Shown here piece after piece: positions 41,263-49,362 of a DNA stretch of 64,000 nt. The DNA comes from Stappia sp. (lineage in GTDB: Bacteria; Pseudomonadota; Alphaproteobacteria; Rhizobiales; Stappiaceae): the NCBI GenBank assembly GCA_002722295.1, contig PBLF01000031.1, positions 62,001 through 126,000 of the forward strand. Reading direction: 5' to 3'. Numbering within the stretch: position 1 is the first letter of the stretch; each line of letters starts with the position of its first letter. The notes below the pieces were generated by a model. It had not been told where the DNA came from, made no database searches, and was given only the letters and a program-made list of their open reading frames with translations. The position numbers were made by a program, and so were the translations under genes.

Positions 41263-41940
41263 ATGAAACAGGCAATGCTTCGTACCTCCGCCGCGCTGCT
41301 CGCGGCGGCTGTTCTTTCCAGTGTTCCGGCTGCGGCGGAACAGTCCGGCAAGGAGCACAAGCACGACCATTCCCACACCCATGACCATGGTCATGACCAC
41401 GGCGAGAGGTCCGTCTACAAGGGCTATTTCGAGGACAGTGCGGTTGCCGAGCGGCCGCTTGCCGACTGGGAAGGGGACTGGCAGTCAGTCTATCCCTATC
41501 TGGCCGACGGCACTCTGGATCCCGTGATGGCCCACAAGGCCGACCACGGCGAGAAGACCGCCGAGGAGTACAAGGCCTACTATGAGGTGGGCTACAAGAC
41601 GGACGTGAACCGCATCGTCATCGACGGTGACCGGGTCGCGTTCCATGGCGCGAACGGCGTTGCGGAAGGGCGCTACGCCTCCGACGGATACGAGATCCTG
41701 ACCTACAAGAAGGGCAATCGCGGTGTGCGTTTCATCTTCAGGAAGACGGAAGGCGATGCCGGGGCTCCGGGCTTCATCCAGTTCAGCGATCATCGCATCG
41801 CGCCGGCTCCGGCCGATCACTATCACCTCTACTGGGGCGACGATCGTGCCGCGCTGCTGAAGGAAGTGACCAACTGGCCGACCTACTATCCGGCGTCGCT
41901 GAGCGGTGAGGAAATCGTTCGGGAGATGATGGCGCACTAG
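41263..41940 (+). CDS. zinT: Zinc-binding periplasmic protein ZinT (YodA family)
   Basis: 225 aa. Signal peptide (1-25, AAAEQ), then a His-rich segment (residues ~31-48, alternating His/Asp) and a ZinT lipocalin-like domain (PF09223) with DWEGDWQSVYPYLADGTLDPVM at its start and DHYHLYWGDD, which carries two of the metal-binding histidines. ZinT proteins bind zinc in the periplasm under deficiency and pass it on to ZnuA. Located right after sitABCD with a Zur-like site, so Mn and Zn uptake functions lie side by side. Confidence 0.94.
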   Translation: MKQAMLRTSAALLAAAVLSSVPAAAEQSGKEHKHDHSHTHDHGHDHGERSVYKGYFEDSAVAERPLADWEGDWQSVYPYLADGTLDPVMAHKADHGEKTAEEYKAYYEVGYKTDVNRIVIDGDRVAFHGANGVAEGRYASDGYEILTYKKGNRGVRFIFRKTEGDAGAPGFIQFSDHRIAPAPADHYHLYWGDDRAALLKEVTNWPTYYPASLSGEEIVREMMAH

Positions 41941-41968
41941 AAAAGCGACATCGGTCCGTGAAGAAGGC

Positions 41969-41997
41969 ACAGGCCGCGCCCACCGGGCGCGGCCTGT
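41969..41997 (+). terminator. Terminator after zinT
   Basis: A 13-bp perfect stem (ACAGGCCGCGCCC / GGGCGCGGCCTGT), loop ACC, followed by TTG; weak T tract. Positioned 28 bases past the zinT stop. Confidence 0.7.
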
Positions 41998-42026
41998 TTG
42001 CGTTCAGGGAGCGGCGGTCTCGGACC

Positions 42027-42350
42027 TCAGGTCGTGGAGACGTCGGCGAGCTTGGTCGCGACCGTGTTGAGCGCGGCGAGCTTGGCATCGGCCGAGCCGT
42101 TCTTGTAGGCCCCCTCGATGAGGGCCACCATCTCGCGGAACTTGTCGAGGAGGGCCTCGGACTCGTCCACCGGCAGCGGCTGGTCGTCATAGGCCTCGAC
42201 GACGCCCTGGGCGGCATACATGACGAGCGTCAGCGCGGCGGCGTTCTCCGGCTCGTCCTTGATGCGCGCGCGCGCCGCGCGGGCGCAGGCATCGTAGGCG
42301 CGGACCCCGTGGCCACCGTCGACGACGGTCTGGATCAGTTGCTCAAACAT
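42027..42350 (-). CDS. Small alpha-helical protein of unknown function
   Basis: 107 aa starting MFEQLIQTVVDGGHGVRAYDACARAARARIKDEPENAAALTL in consecutive segments. Predicted all-helical, no signal peptide or membrane segment, no motif I recognise. ATG at 42350 has GGAG six bases upstream; a second ATG two codons earlier directly abuts the GGAG and is less likely. It is downstream of pyrE on the same strand after 120 bases, and may be the last gene of the pyrimidine operon or independent. Confidence 0.65.
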   Translation of the reverse strand: MFEQLIQTVVDGGHGVRAYDACARAARARIKDEPENAAALTLVMYAAQGVVEAYDDQPLPVDESEALLDKFREMVALIEGAYKNGSADAKLAALNTVATKLADVSTT

Positions 42351-42469
42351 GTTCATCTCCGCTTGGGCATTCCGGCGCCGGCTTTCGACCGGCCTCCGGA
42401 CATGCGACACGACAGACAATCGGGCCCCGGTTTCATCCTCCCGGACCGGAGCCGGCGTGGTCTCGCGCC

Positions 42470-43165
42470 TCAGCTCGGCAGCTCGGTGATGCCGCCGTGG
42501 TTGCCGGACCACTCGAGAGGGTTGTTCAGGAACGCCTCGACCTGGTCGAGCACGGCGGTCGGGAAGAGGCCGCCTTCCTTGCAGACCCTGAGAACGTCCC
42601 ACCAGGTCGCGAGATAGTGCAGGCGCATGCCGGCGGCCTTGAGGCGCTCCGGCGTGCCGGGGAAAATGTCGTAGTAGAAGACCGAGAACGTATCGCTCGC
42701 CTCGGATCCCGACTTGCGGATCGCCTCGGCGAACTTCACCTTGGAGCCGCCGTCGGTGATCAGGTCCTCCACGAGAAGGACGCGGGAGCCTTCCTTCAGG
42801 TTGCCCTCGATCTGGGCGTCACGGCCGAAGCCCTTCGGCTTCTTGCGCACGTAGAGCATGGGCAGGCCGAGCCGTTCGGACAGCCAGGCGGCGAAGGGAA
42901 TGCCGGCCGTCTCGCCGCCGGCCACGGAATCGAACTGCTCGAAGCCCGCGTTGCGCAGGATCGTGCCGGCCGCGAAGTCCATCACCGCCGAGCGGATGCG
43001 CGGATAGGAAATGAGCTTGCGGCAGTCGATGTAGACCGGGCTCGCCAGTCCCGATGTGAAGGTATAGGGCTGGTCGGCGCGGAAATGGACGGCCTCGATC
43101 TCCAGCAGCATCTTCGCCACCATCTCGGAAATCAGCGCCTTGTCGGGGAAGGTGTTCGGGAACAT
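42470..43165 (-). CDS. pyrE: Orotate phosphoribosyltransferase PyrE
   Basis: 231 aa. Joins orotate to PRPP giving OMP. The PRPP-binding motif [13 protein letters not shown] (residues 129-141) and the catalytic loop region [17 protein letters not shown] are clear. It lies 120 bases downstream of pyrC on the same strand, with a GC-rich 8-bp hairpin in the gap (about 43227-43245). In this context it could use orotate made in the cell or orotate taken up by the TRAP transporter at the head of the operon. Confidence 0.97.
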   Translation of the reverse strand: MFPNTFPDKALISEMVAKMLLEIEAVHFRADQPYTFTSGLASPVYIDCRKLISYPRIRSAVMDFAAGTILRNAGFEQFDSVAGGETAGIPFAAWLSERLGLPMLYVRKKPKGFGRDAQIEGNLKEGSRVLLVEDLITDGGSKVKFAEAIRKSGSEASDTFSVFYYDIFPGTPERLKAAGMRLHYLATWWDVLRVCKEGGLFPTAVLDQVEAFLNNPLEWSGNHGGITELPS

Positions 43166-43285
43166 CGCTCAATCCTGCTCTTTGCCGGCCTGCACGACGG
43201 CCGGTGTGCCTCGCTGGAGCATCTTCCGGCCGGGCGGCCCGGCCGTTCCTTGAAAATGCGGCAACCCGAAAGGGGGCTGTAGCGG

Positions 43286-44347
43286 TTAGTTCCCCTGCGG
43301 GCAAGCAGTGCGTTCCACATTCCAGTGGATCGGGCGCATGGGATCGAACACCGTGACGGCCTCGCTGCCGGCCATGACCTTCGCCGGAAAGTCGACGGGC
43401 GCGTCCTGGCGGACGAGCGTCACGCGCTCCTCGTTGACCGGAAGGCGGTAGTAGGCTGGTCCGTTCAGCGACACGAATGCCTCGAGGCGATCCAGCGCGC
43501 CGTCTTCCTCGAACACGGTTGCCAGGCACTCCAGCGTGTTGGGTGCACAGAAGATTCCCGCGCAGCCGCAGCCGCATTCCTTCGAGGGATCCACATGCGG
43601 TGCGGAATCCGTGCCGAGGAAGAAGCGGGCATCGCCGGAGGTGGCCGCCTTGCGCAGGGCGAGGCGATGGCTCTCGCGCTTGGCCACCGGCAGGCAGTAG
43701 TAGTGCGGGCGGATGCCGCCGGCCAGGATGGCGTTGCGGTTGATCATGAGATGATGCGGCGTGATCGTCGCGCCGAGGTTTTTCTCCGCGCCCATGACGA
43801 AGTCGACGCCATCGCTCGTGGTCACGTGCTCCAGCACCACACGCAGTTCGGGCAGGCGCTCGCGCAGGGGGGCGAGCACGGTCTCGAGAAACACCGCCTC
43901 GCGATCGAAGATGTCGACGTCCGCGCTGGTCACCTCGCCATGAACGCACATGGTCATGCCGATTTCGGCCATGCGCTCGAGCACGGGCATGACCTTGTCG
44001 ATGGAGCGCACGCCGGACTGGGAGTTGGTCGTCGCGCCGGCCGGATAGAGCTTGGCGGCGGTGACGGTCCCGTCCCTGAAGCCGGCCTCGACATCGTCGG
44101 GATCGGTGCCCTCGGTCAGGTAGAGCGTCATCAGCGGCGTGAAGGAATGCTCCTTCGGCAGGGCGGCCAGGATCCGCTCGCGATAGGCGACCGCGTCGGC
44201 GGTGGTCACCACCGGGGGCACCAGGTTCGGCATGATGATGGCACGGGCGAAGGTCGCCGAGGTATGAGGCAGGACGCTCTTCAGCATCTCGCCGTCGCGC
44301 AGGTGCAGGTGCCAGTCATCGGGCTTGCGGATCGTCAGCTTGGTCAT
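43286..44347 (-). CDS. pyrC: Dihydroorotase PyrC (E. coli type)
   Basis: 353 aa. Interconverts N-carbamoyl-L-aspartate and dihydroorotate. Metal ligands: HxH in [10 protein letters not shown] (His13, His15), the carbamylated Lys99 in [13 protein letters not shown], the His in MCVHGEVT and EHVTTSDGV, and Asp in [10 protein letters not shown]. This short (about 350 aa) type is distinct from the 430-aa type often next to pyrB. Its start overlaps the stop of the M20 amidohydrolase gene (ATGA). The reaction is freely reversible, so it can serve synthesis or degradation. Confidence 0.97.
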   Translation of the reverse strand: MTKLTIRKPDDWHLHLRDGEMLKSVLPHTSATFARAIIMPNLVPPVVTTADAVAYRERILAALPKEHSFTPLMTLYLTEGTDPDDVEAGFRDGTVTAAKLYPAGATTNSQSGVRSIDKVMPVLERMAEIGMTMCVHGEVTSADVDIFDREAVFLETVLAPLRERLPELRVVLEHVTTSDGVDFVMGAEKNLGATITPHHLMINRNAILAGGIRPHYYCLPVAKRESHRLALRKAATSGDARFFLGTDSAPHVDPSKECGCGCAGIFCAPNTLECLATVFEEDGALDRLEAFVSLNGPAYYRLPVNEERVTLVRQDAPVDFPAKVMAGSEAVTVFDPMRPIHWNVERTACPQGN

Positions 44348-45627
44348 TGGCCCTCCGTCAGGTGGGAATAGAGGATGTCGCAGCCGGCTAGGAAATCGGA
44401 CAACTCCATGGCTTCCTGCGGATTGTGCGAGCCGTTGCGGTTGCGCACGAAGACCATGCCCGAGGGAATGCCGGCAGCGGCGAAGACGGCCGCATCGTGG
44501 CCACCGCCGCTGGGCATGACGAAGGGCTCGAGTCCGACGCGCGCCATCGCCTGCTTCAGGCCGGCGACGATGTCCTTGTCGCAGATCGCGGGCTCGGAGC
44601 GCAACTCCATGTCGAGCTCGAAACGCACTTTCCGGTCCCGCTCGATCTCCGACATCTCCGTCCGGATGAGGTCGCGCATGTCGTCCAGCACCTCCGCCGA
44701 CTGTGAGCGGACGTCGAGGCTGAAGCCGATCTCGTCGGGAATGCGCGACAGGGCATTGGTGGCGGGATCCGTGCCCACCATGCCGCTCGTGAGCACGAGA
44801 TCGTCGCCCTTGTTCAGGATCGTCGCCCAGCTCTCGTCGAGACGCACCATCAGGTCGGCGAAGGCGAGCACCGGGTCGCGGCGGTAGGCCTTGGGCACGG
44901 CGCCGGAGTGTCCGGCCTCGCCGATGCAGCGGATCCTGCGGTGGCGGAAGTTGCCGCGAATGCCGGAGACGGCGGCCGCGGGCAGGTTCTTGCCGATCAG
45001 CAGCGGTCCCTGCTCGATGTGGAGTTCCAGATAGGCCTCGACGCGGTCGAGATCGATGAGCTTCTCGTGGGCCTTGATGCGCTCGAGCGGCAGGCCGATC
45101 TCGGCCATGTGCTCGCCGAGCGTGCGGCCGTCGCCCTTGTGCCTCGAACCGATCTCGTCATCGCTGAGGCTTGCGGTCAGGACCTTGGAGCCGATGTAGC
45201 AGGGGCCGAACCAGGCGCTTTCCTCGCCGCGCATGGCCAGCGCGTGCACGGGCCGGGAAAAGCGGGTTCCGGCGCGTTTTGCGCGCACCAGGAGCACAAG
45301 TGCCGCGATGACGCCCGCCAGCCCGTCGAAATTGCCGCCGTGGGGAACGCTGTCCACGTGCGAGCCGACGAGGACGTAGCGCTCTGCATCACGGTCCTCG
45401 GGCAGCGAGACATTGAGGTTGCAACCGTCGTCGTACCAGGTGGCGAGGCCCTCGCCCCGGGCGAAATCCTCGAGATAGCGGAGCGTCTCGGTCTCGATCC
45501 CGGAAAAGGCCGGCCGGCTGACGCCCTCGGTGTCCGGGCTCATGGCCGCGATGTCGTCGAACAGGCGTGCGACGAGGTCGAACTCGCCGTCGGAGGTCCT
45601 GGAGGTGTGCGTGCCGGTCCTGGTCAT
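44344..45627 (-). CDS. M20 family N-carbamoyl-amino acid amidohydrolase (candidate ureidosuccinase)
   Basis: 427 aa, of the HyuC/AllC/AmaB group, which hydrolyse N-carbamoyl compounds to amino acid, CO2 and NH3. Metal ligands are in place: His90 ([16 protein letters not shown]), Asp101, Glu136 (GEESAWF), His203 (LHIEQGP) and His401 (GSHNPQE); the domain-2 motif [17 protein letters not shown] is also present. It overlaps pyrD upstream and pyrC downstream by four bases each. The only N-carbamoyl metabolite between those enzymes is N-carbamoyl-L-aspartate, so this is proposed as ureidosuccinase. Other carbamoyl amino acids or allantoate are possible substrates. Confidence 0.85.
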   Translation of the reverse strand: MTRTGTHTSRTSDGEFDLVARLFDDIAAMSPDTEGVSRPAFSGIETETLRYLEDFARGEGLATWYDDGCNLNVSLPEDRDAERYVLVGSHVDSVPHGGNFDGLAGVIAALVLLVRAKRAGTRFSRPVHALAMRGEESAWFGPCYIGSKVLTASLSDDEIGSRHKGDGRTLGEHMAEIGLPLERIKAHEKLIDLDRVEAYLELHIEQGPLLIGKNLPAAAVSGIRGNFRHRRIRCIGEAGHSGAVPKAYRRDPVLAFADLMVRLDESWATILNKGDDLVLTSGMVGTDPATNALSRIPDEIGFSLDVRSQSAEVLDDMRDLIRTEMSEIERDRKVRFELDMELRSEPAICDKDIVAGLKQAMARVGLEPFVMPSGGGHDAAVFAAAGIPSGMVFVRNRNGSHNPQEAMELSDFLAGCDILYSHLTEGQ

Positions 45628-46568
45628 TGGGCCACCGCCATCATTGTGCTTGCAAGGTCCTCCTCGCCGTCGGCCACCGTGCCGATGATGTCGCGCACCG
45701 AGGAGATATCGCGCGCCCGGAGCCAGGTGTCGAGATCGTCGATGATGGTGAGCATGGCCGTGGGGTGGATGAAGGTGGCCGTGCCCACCTGCACCGCCGA
45801 GGCGCCGGCAATCATGTATTCCAGCACGTCCGAGGCGGTGGCGATGCCGCCGCAGCCGATCACCGGCAGACGCGAGGCGCGGGCGCACTGATAGGCCATG
45901 CGCAGCGCGATCGGCTTCAGGCCGGGACCCGAGAGGCCGCCCATGACGTTGCCGAGGCGCGGGCGGCGGGTCTCGATGTCGATGGCCATGGAGAGGATCG
46001 TGTTGGCGACGACAAGCGCGTCGGCGCCGCCGTCCTCGGCCGCGCGGGCGACATCCGGCACCTCGCCGGTGTTGGGCGTCAGCTTCGCCCACAGCGGCAG
46101 GTGGCTTGCCGCGCGCAGGCGCTTCATGATGTCCAGCGTGGAAGAGGGGCGGATGGCGAAGGCCTTGCCGTCTTCCTCGATGTTCGGACAGGAGATGTTG
46201 ACCTCGATTGCCGCGACGCCATCGACGCTGACCGCGCTGCACAGTTCGGCGAATTCGTCCGCCGTGTTGCCGGAGATGGAGACCACCAGCGGCGTCTCGT
46301 AGCGACGGTAGAAGGGAACGACCTTCTCCAGGAAGGCCGTCACGCCCTTGGAGGGGATGCCGATGGAGTTCAGCATCGAGCCGTTGACCTCGCACACGCG
46401 GGGCGTCGGATTGCCCTCGCGCAGGCCGAGCGTGATGGTCTTGGTGACATGGGCGCCGATACGCTCCAGGTCGAAGACCTCCGCCAGTTCCTCGGAGAAG
46501 GTGCCGGAGGCCGGCATCACCGGGTTCTTCAGCGTCAGCGCGCCGATCTGGACAGAAAGATCACTCAT
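45624..46568 (-). CDS. pyrD: Dihydroorotate dehydrogenase class 1B catalytic subunit PyrD
   Basis: 314 aa. FMN enzyme of the cytosolic class 1B: the active-site base is Cys127 in EVNISCPN (class 2 membrane enzymes have Ser). FMN contacts appear in THVTKTITL-like KTIT (43-46), NTIL and GCGGIATASDVLEYMIAGASAVQVGTA in successive segments. It works with PyrK, whose gene overlaps its start by four bases, to use NAD. Class 1B is common in Firmicutes; most alphaproteobacteria rely on class 2, so this may be an extra or replacing enzyme. Confidence 0.94.
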   Translation of the reverse strand: MSDLSVQIGALTLKNPVMPASGTFSEELAEVFDLERIGAHVTKTITLGLREGNPTPRVCEVNGSMLNSIGIPSKGVTAFLEKVVPFYRRYETPLVVSISGNTADEFAELCSAVSVDGVAAIEVNISCPNIEEDGKAFAIRPSSTLDIMKRLRAASHLPLWAKLTPNTGEVPDVARAAEDGGADALVVANTILSMAIDIETRRPRLGNVMGGLSGPGLKPIALRMAYQCARASRLPVIGCGGIATASDVLEYMIAGASAVQVGTATFIHPTAMLTIIDDLDTWLRARDISSVRDIIGTVADGEEDLASTMMAVAQ

Positions 46569-47401
46569 GCGACCACCTCCGACATGTCGAACACCGGGCC
46601 TTCTCGGCAGACCCTGAGATAGACGATGGCGCCGTCGCGCTTCAGCGGACGCACGCAGCACTGGCACATGCCCAGCCCGCAGGCCATCTGCTGTTCCAGC
46701 GCGATCTGGCCCGGCACGCCGTGGGCCTTGCCGACCTTCTGCAGCAGGCGCAGCAGGCGGTTGGACCCGCAGGTGTAGAAGGCATCGGCACGTCCCTCGG
46801 CGATCAGGCGCTCCAGGATCGTCTCGAGGTTCTGCGGGCTGGAGCTGCCGTCGTCGTCCGTGACCGTGATGACGTCGGCGCCGAGCGCTGCGAAATGCTC
46901 CGTCGACATCAGGTAGTCGGGATGACGCGCGCTGCAGATGGCCGTGAGCTTGCGGCCGAGCCGGTTCGCCTCGATGGCGAGGGGGGCGAGCGTGGCGAGA
47001 CCGACGCCGCGGGCGACGAGCACGAGGTGCTGCCAGTCGTCCTCAATGGAGAAGGGTTCGCCGAGCGGGCCGACGACGTTCAGTTCGTCCCCGGTCCCGA
47101 GCGTGGCGAGCGCGCGGGTGCCGGCTCCCGTCACCTTGTAGAGGAAGTGAAGCTCGCCCTTTTCCGGATAGAAGCCGTAGATGCTCATCGGGCGGCGCAG
47201 GTAGGGTGCCTCGCCGCCTGCCTGCGGGCACAGCAGGTTGAAGAACTGGCCCGGACGGCACAGGTCGAGCAGCTCGCGCGGAGCGTCGAGCACCAGCAGG
47301 CGGTACTCGGAATTGACGGGCGTGTTCCCCTTGACCGGGAGGCTGATCTCCTGCGTCAGGAAAGGGGGGGGCGTCGTCACGGTCTGGTCAACGCGCAACA
47401 T
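46565..47401 (-). CDS. pyrK: Dihydroorotate dehydrogenase electron transfer subunit PyrK
   Basis: 278 aa. Carries FAD and a [2Fe-2S] cluster and links PyrD-1B to NAD. FAD-binding motif RRPMSIYGF (70-78); cluster cysteines Cys241, Cys246 and Cys249 in ACGLGMCQCCV plus Cys265 in LRVCREGPVF. One extra cysteine (248) is adjacent. ATG at 47401 has AAGGAAAC upstream; its stop overlaps pyrD. It begins 65 bases after the TRAP dctM stop, on the same strand. PyrK lets the enzyme run with NADH toward orotate reduction as well as the reverse. Confidence 0.94.
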   Translation of the reverse strand: MLRVDQTVTTPPPFLTQEISLPVKGNTPVNSEYRLLVLDAPRELLDLCRPGQFFNLLCPQAGGEAPYLRRPMSIYGFYPEKGELHFLYKVTGAGTRALATLGTGDELNVVGPLGEPFSIEDDWQHLVLVARGVGLATLAPLAIEANRLGRKLTAICSARHPDYLMSTEHFAALGADVITVTDDDGSSSPQNLETILERLIAEGRADAFYTCGSNRLLRLLQKVGKAHGVPGQIALEQQMACGLGMCQCCVRPLKRDGAIVYLRVCREGPVFDMSEVVA

Positions 47402-47466
47402 GGGTCGTTTCCTTGTGATGTCGTTCCGGCCGGATGCCCCGGCGGCGCTGGTCCCGCGCGGGGCTC

Positions 47467-48753
47467 CTAGCCGAGAAGAAGTCTCGGCAGGAAGGTCGAG
47501 ATGTCCGGCACGTAGGTGATGATCGCGAGGACGATCAGATTGGCGACGATGAACGGCGCCACGCCGGCGATGATCGCCGTGACAGGTTTCTGCAGGGTCG
47601 AGGAGGCGACGAAGAGGTCGAGCCCGAACGGGGGCGTGATCATGCCGATGGAAATGTTCAGCGTGACGATCATGCCGAAGTGGACGGGGTCGACGCCAAG
47701 CGCCTGGGCGACCGGGAACAGCGGCGGGATGAGGATCAGCAGCGCCAAGTTCGGATCGAGGAACATGCCCGCGATCAGGAAGCAGATGTTGATGATGATG
47801 AGGAAGGTGATCGGTCCCGCATCGATCGCGGTCAGGAAGCCGGTGATGGCGCTCGGCACCTGCGCGAGCGTGATGAAGAAGGAGATCAGGCCGCCCATGG
47901 CGAGCAGGATGAACACGATCGCCGTCGAGACGGCCGCGCGCTCGGTGATCTTCACCAGCTTGGAGAAGGAAAGCTCGCGGTAGATCAGTCCTTCCACGAA
48001 GATCGCGTAGACGACGCTGACCGCCGCCGCCTCGGTCGGGGTGAGGATGCCGGAGTAGATGCCGCCGAGAATGATGACGGGCATTCCGAGCGGCCAGAAG
48101 GCGGCCTTGAGTGCCTGGCCGCGTTCGGCCCAGGTGGTCTTCTCGCCCGGGGCGATGCCGGTCCGGCGCGCCTCGATGTGCGCCATGATGGCGAAGGCGA
48201 TGCCAAGCGCGAGGCCGACGGCAAGGCCGCCCACGAAGAGCTTGGCGATGGAGGTGCCCGTCATCCAGCCGTAGATGATGAAGGTGATGGACGGGGGGAT
48301 GAGCAGCGCGGTCTCGGCGCTGGAGACGATCAGTCCGAAGGAGAACTTGTCGCGGTAGCCCGCCTTCTTCATCTCCGGATAGACCATGCGGGCGGTTGCC
48401 GCGACGGTGGCCGGCGCCGAGCCGGACACGGAGCCGAAGGCCATGGACCCACCGATGGTGGTGAAGCCCATGCCCGCGCGCAGGTGGCCGACGAAGGCCT
48501 TGACCAGGCCGGTCAGGCGGCGGGCGATCTGGCCCTCGCCCATGAGTTCGGCCGCCAGGATGAAGAAGGGCACGGCGAGCAGCGTCGTGTGGTTGATGCC
48601 GCCGAGGATCTTCTGCGAGATCACCGGATCGGGAAGGCTCGCGTAGAAGGCCTCCTTGACCAACAGCGCGGGCACGCCGAGGACGAGGAACATCTCGAAG
48701 CCGGTCACGAGCATGACGACCGCGACGGCGATGATGAGAAGCAGAATGATCAT
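47467..48753 (-). CDS. dctM: TRAP transporter large permease DctM (pyrimidine operon)
   Basis: 428 aa, about 12 hydrophobic segments. Family motifs: GSMAFGSVSGSAPATVAATARMVYPEM in sequence, LLIPPSITFIIYGWMTG, and near the end LNISIGMITPPFGLDLF. Clearly a different subfamily from the DctM at 2.1-3.4 kb. Its start overlaps dctQ by one base. It precedes pyrK with only 65 bases between, so the transporter is likely cotranscribed with the pyrimidine enzymes. Proposed substrate: orotate or dihydroorotate, both carboxylates; inference from context. Confidence 0.93.
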   Translation of the reverse strand: MIILLLIIAVAVVMLVTGFEMFLVLGVPALLVKEAFYASLPDPVISQKILGGINHTTLLAVPFFILAAELMGEGQIARRLTGLVKAFVGHLRAGMGFTTIGGSMAFGSVSGSAPATVAATARMVYPEMKKAGYRDKFSFGLIVSSAETALLIPPSITFIIYGWMTGTSIAKLFVGGLAVGLALGIAFAIMAHIEARRTGIAPGEKTTWAERGQALKAAFWPLGMPVIILGGIYSGILTPTEAAAVSVVYAIFVEGLIYRELSFSKLVKITERAAVSTAIVFILLAMGGLISFFITLAQVPSAITGFLTAIDAGPITFLIIINICFLIAGMFLDPNLALLILIPPLFPVAQALGVDPVHFGMIVTLNISIGMITPPFGLDLFVASSTLQKPVTAIIAGVAPFIVANLIVLAIITYVPDISTFLPRLLLG

Positions 48754-49253
48754 CAGTGCGGCTCCGTCTGCTGGCCGGCGAAACGGTCGATAAGTCCGAG
48801 GAAGCTCAGCGCGAAGCGCAGGCCCATCAGCGCGAAGCCGATGGCCGGGGCGAGATAGATCCAGAACACGGGGACGTTGAGGGTCGGGCTCTTCTGGCCA
48901 CTGGCGAAGACGAAGGCGGTCATCTCGTAGCTCAGCCAGATCAGGTAGCAGCAGAAGAAGAAACCGACGAAATCGATGATGCGCCGGAGCGGCAGGCCGG
49001 TGCGGCGCGCGATCTTTTCGCGCCAGGTGTGGATGCCGGCATGGCGTCCCTGGTCGAGGGCGAGACCCACGGCCATGAAGGTCAGGAACAGGCTCAGGAG
49101 CCGGACGGCTTCCTCGATACAGGCGAAGTCGGAGGCGAAGGTGCCGCCGACCTGGCGGGCCAGCACGTTCAGCGAGAAGAGGACCACCATCGTCAGGAAG
49201 ATCGTGACGACGGCGGCGCGCTCGGCCGCTCTGAGTATGGCTAGGAGCTGCAT
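48753..49253 (-). CDS. dctQ: TRAP transporter small permease DctQ (pyrimidine operon)
   Basis: 166 aa with four hydrophobic segments. FASDFACIEEAVRLLSLFLTFMAVGLALDQGRHAG in consecutive blocks corresponds to the DctQ core, where the small permease has an acidic residue before helix 2. It follows dctP after 109 bases that contain a GC-rich stem-loop, and overlaps dctM by one base. Confidence 0.9.
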   Translation of the reverse strand: MQLLAILRAAERAAVVTIFLTMVVLFSLNVLARQVGGTFASDFACIEEAVRLLSLFLTFMAVGLALDQGRHAGIHTWREKIARRTGLPLRRIIDFVGFFFCCYLIWLSYEMTAFVFASGQKSPTLNVPVFWIYLAPAIGFALMGLRFALSFLGLIDRFAGQQTEPH

Positions 49254-49284
49254 CTGGTGTTCCTGTCCGCCTGCCCTGAAGGTC

Positions 49285-49309
49285 TCCGCCGGCCGAAGGG
49301 GCCGGCGGA
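49285..49309 (-). repeat. Intercistronic stem-loop after dctP
   Basis: TCCGCCGGCC / GGCCGGCGGA, a 10-bp stem with 5-base loop, between dctP and dctQ. No T run on the minus strand. It probably stabilises or partly terminates the transcript so that more binding protein is made; a similar hairpin follows the binding-protein gene at 60.6 kb. Confidence 0.6.
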
Positions 49310-49362
49310 AGGGTCGTTGCCGGGGGAGGGCGCGGAAACGGTCCCGCGCCCTGCCTCGTGGC

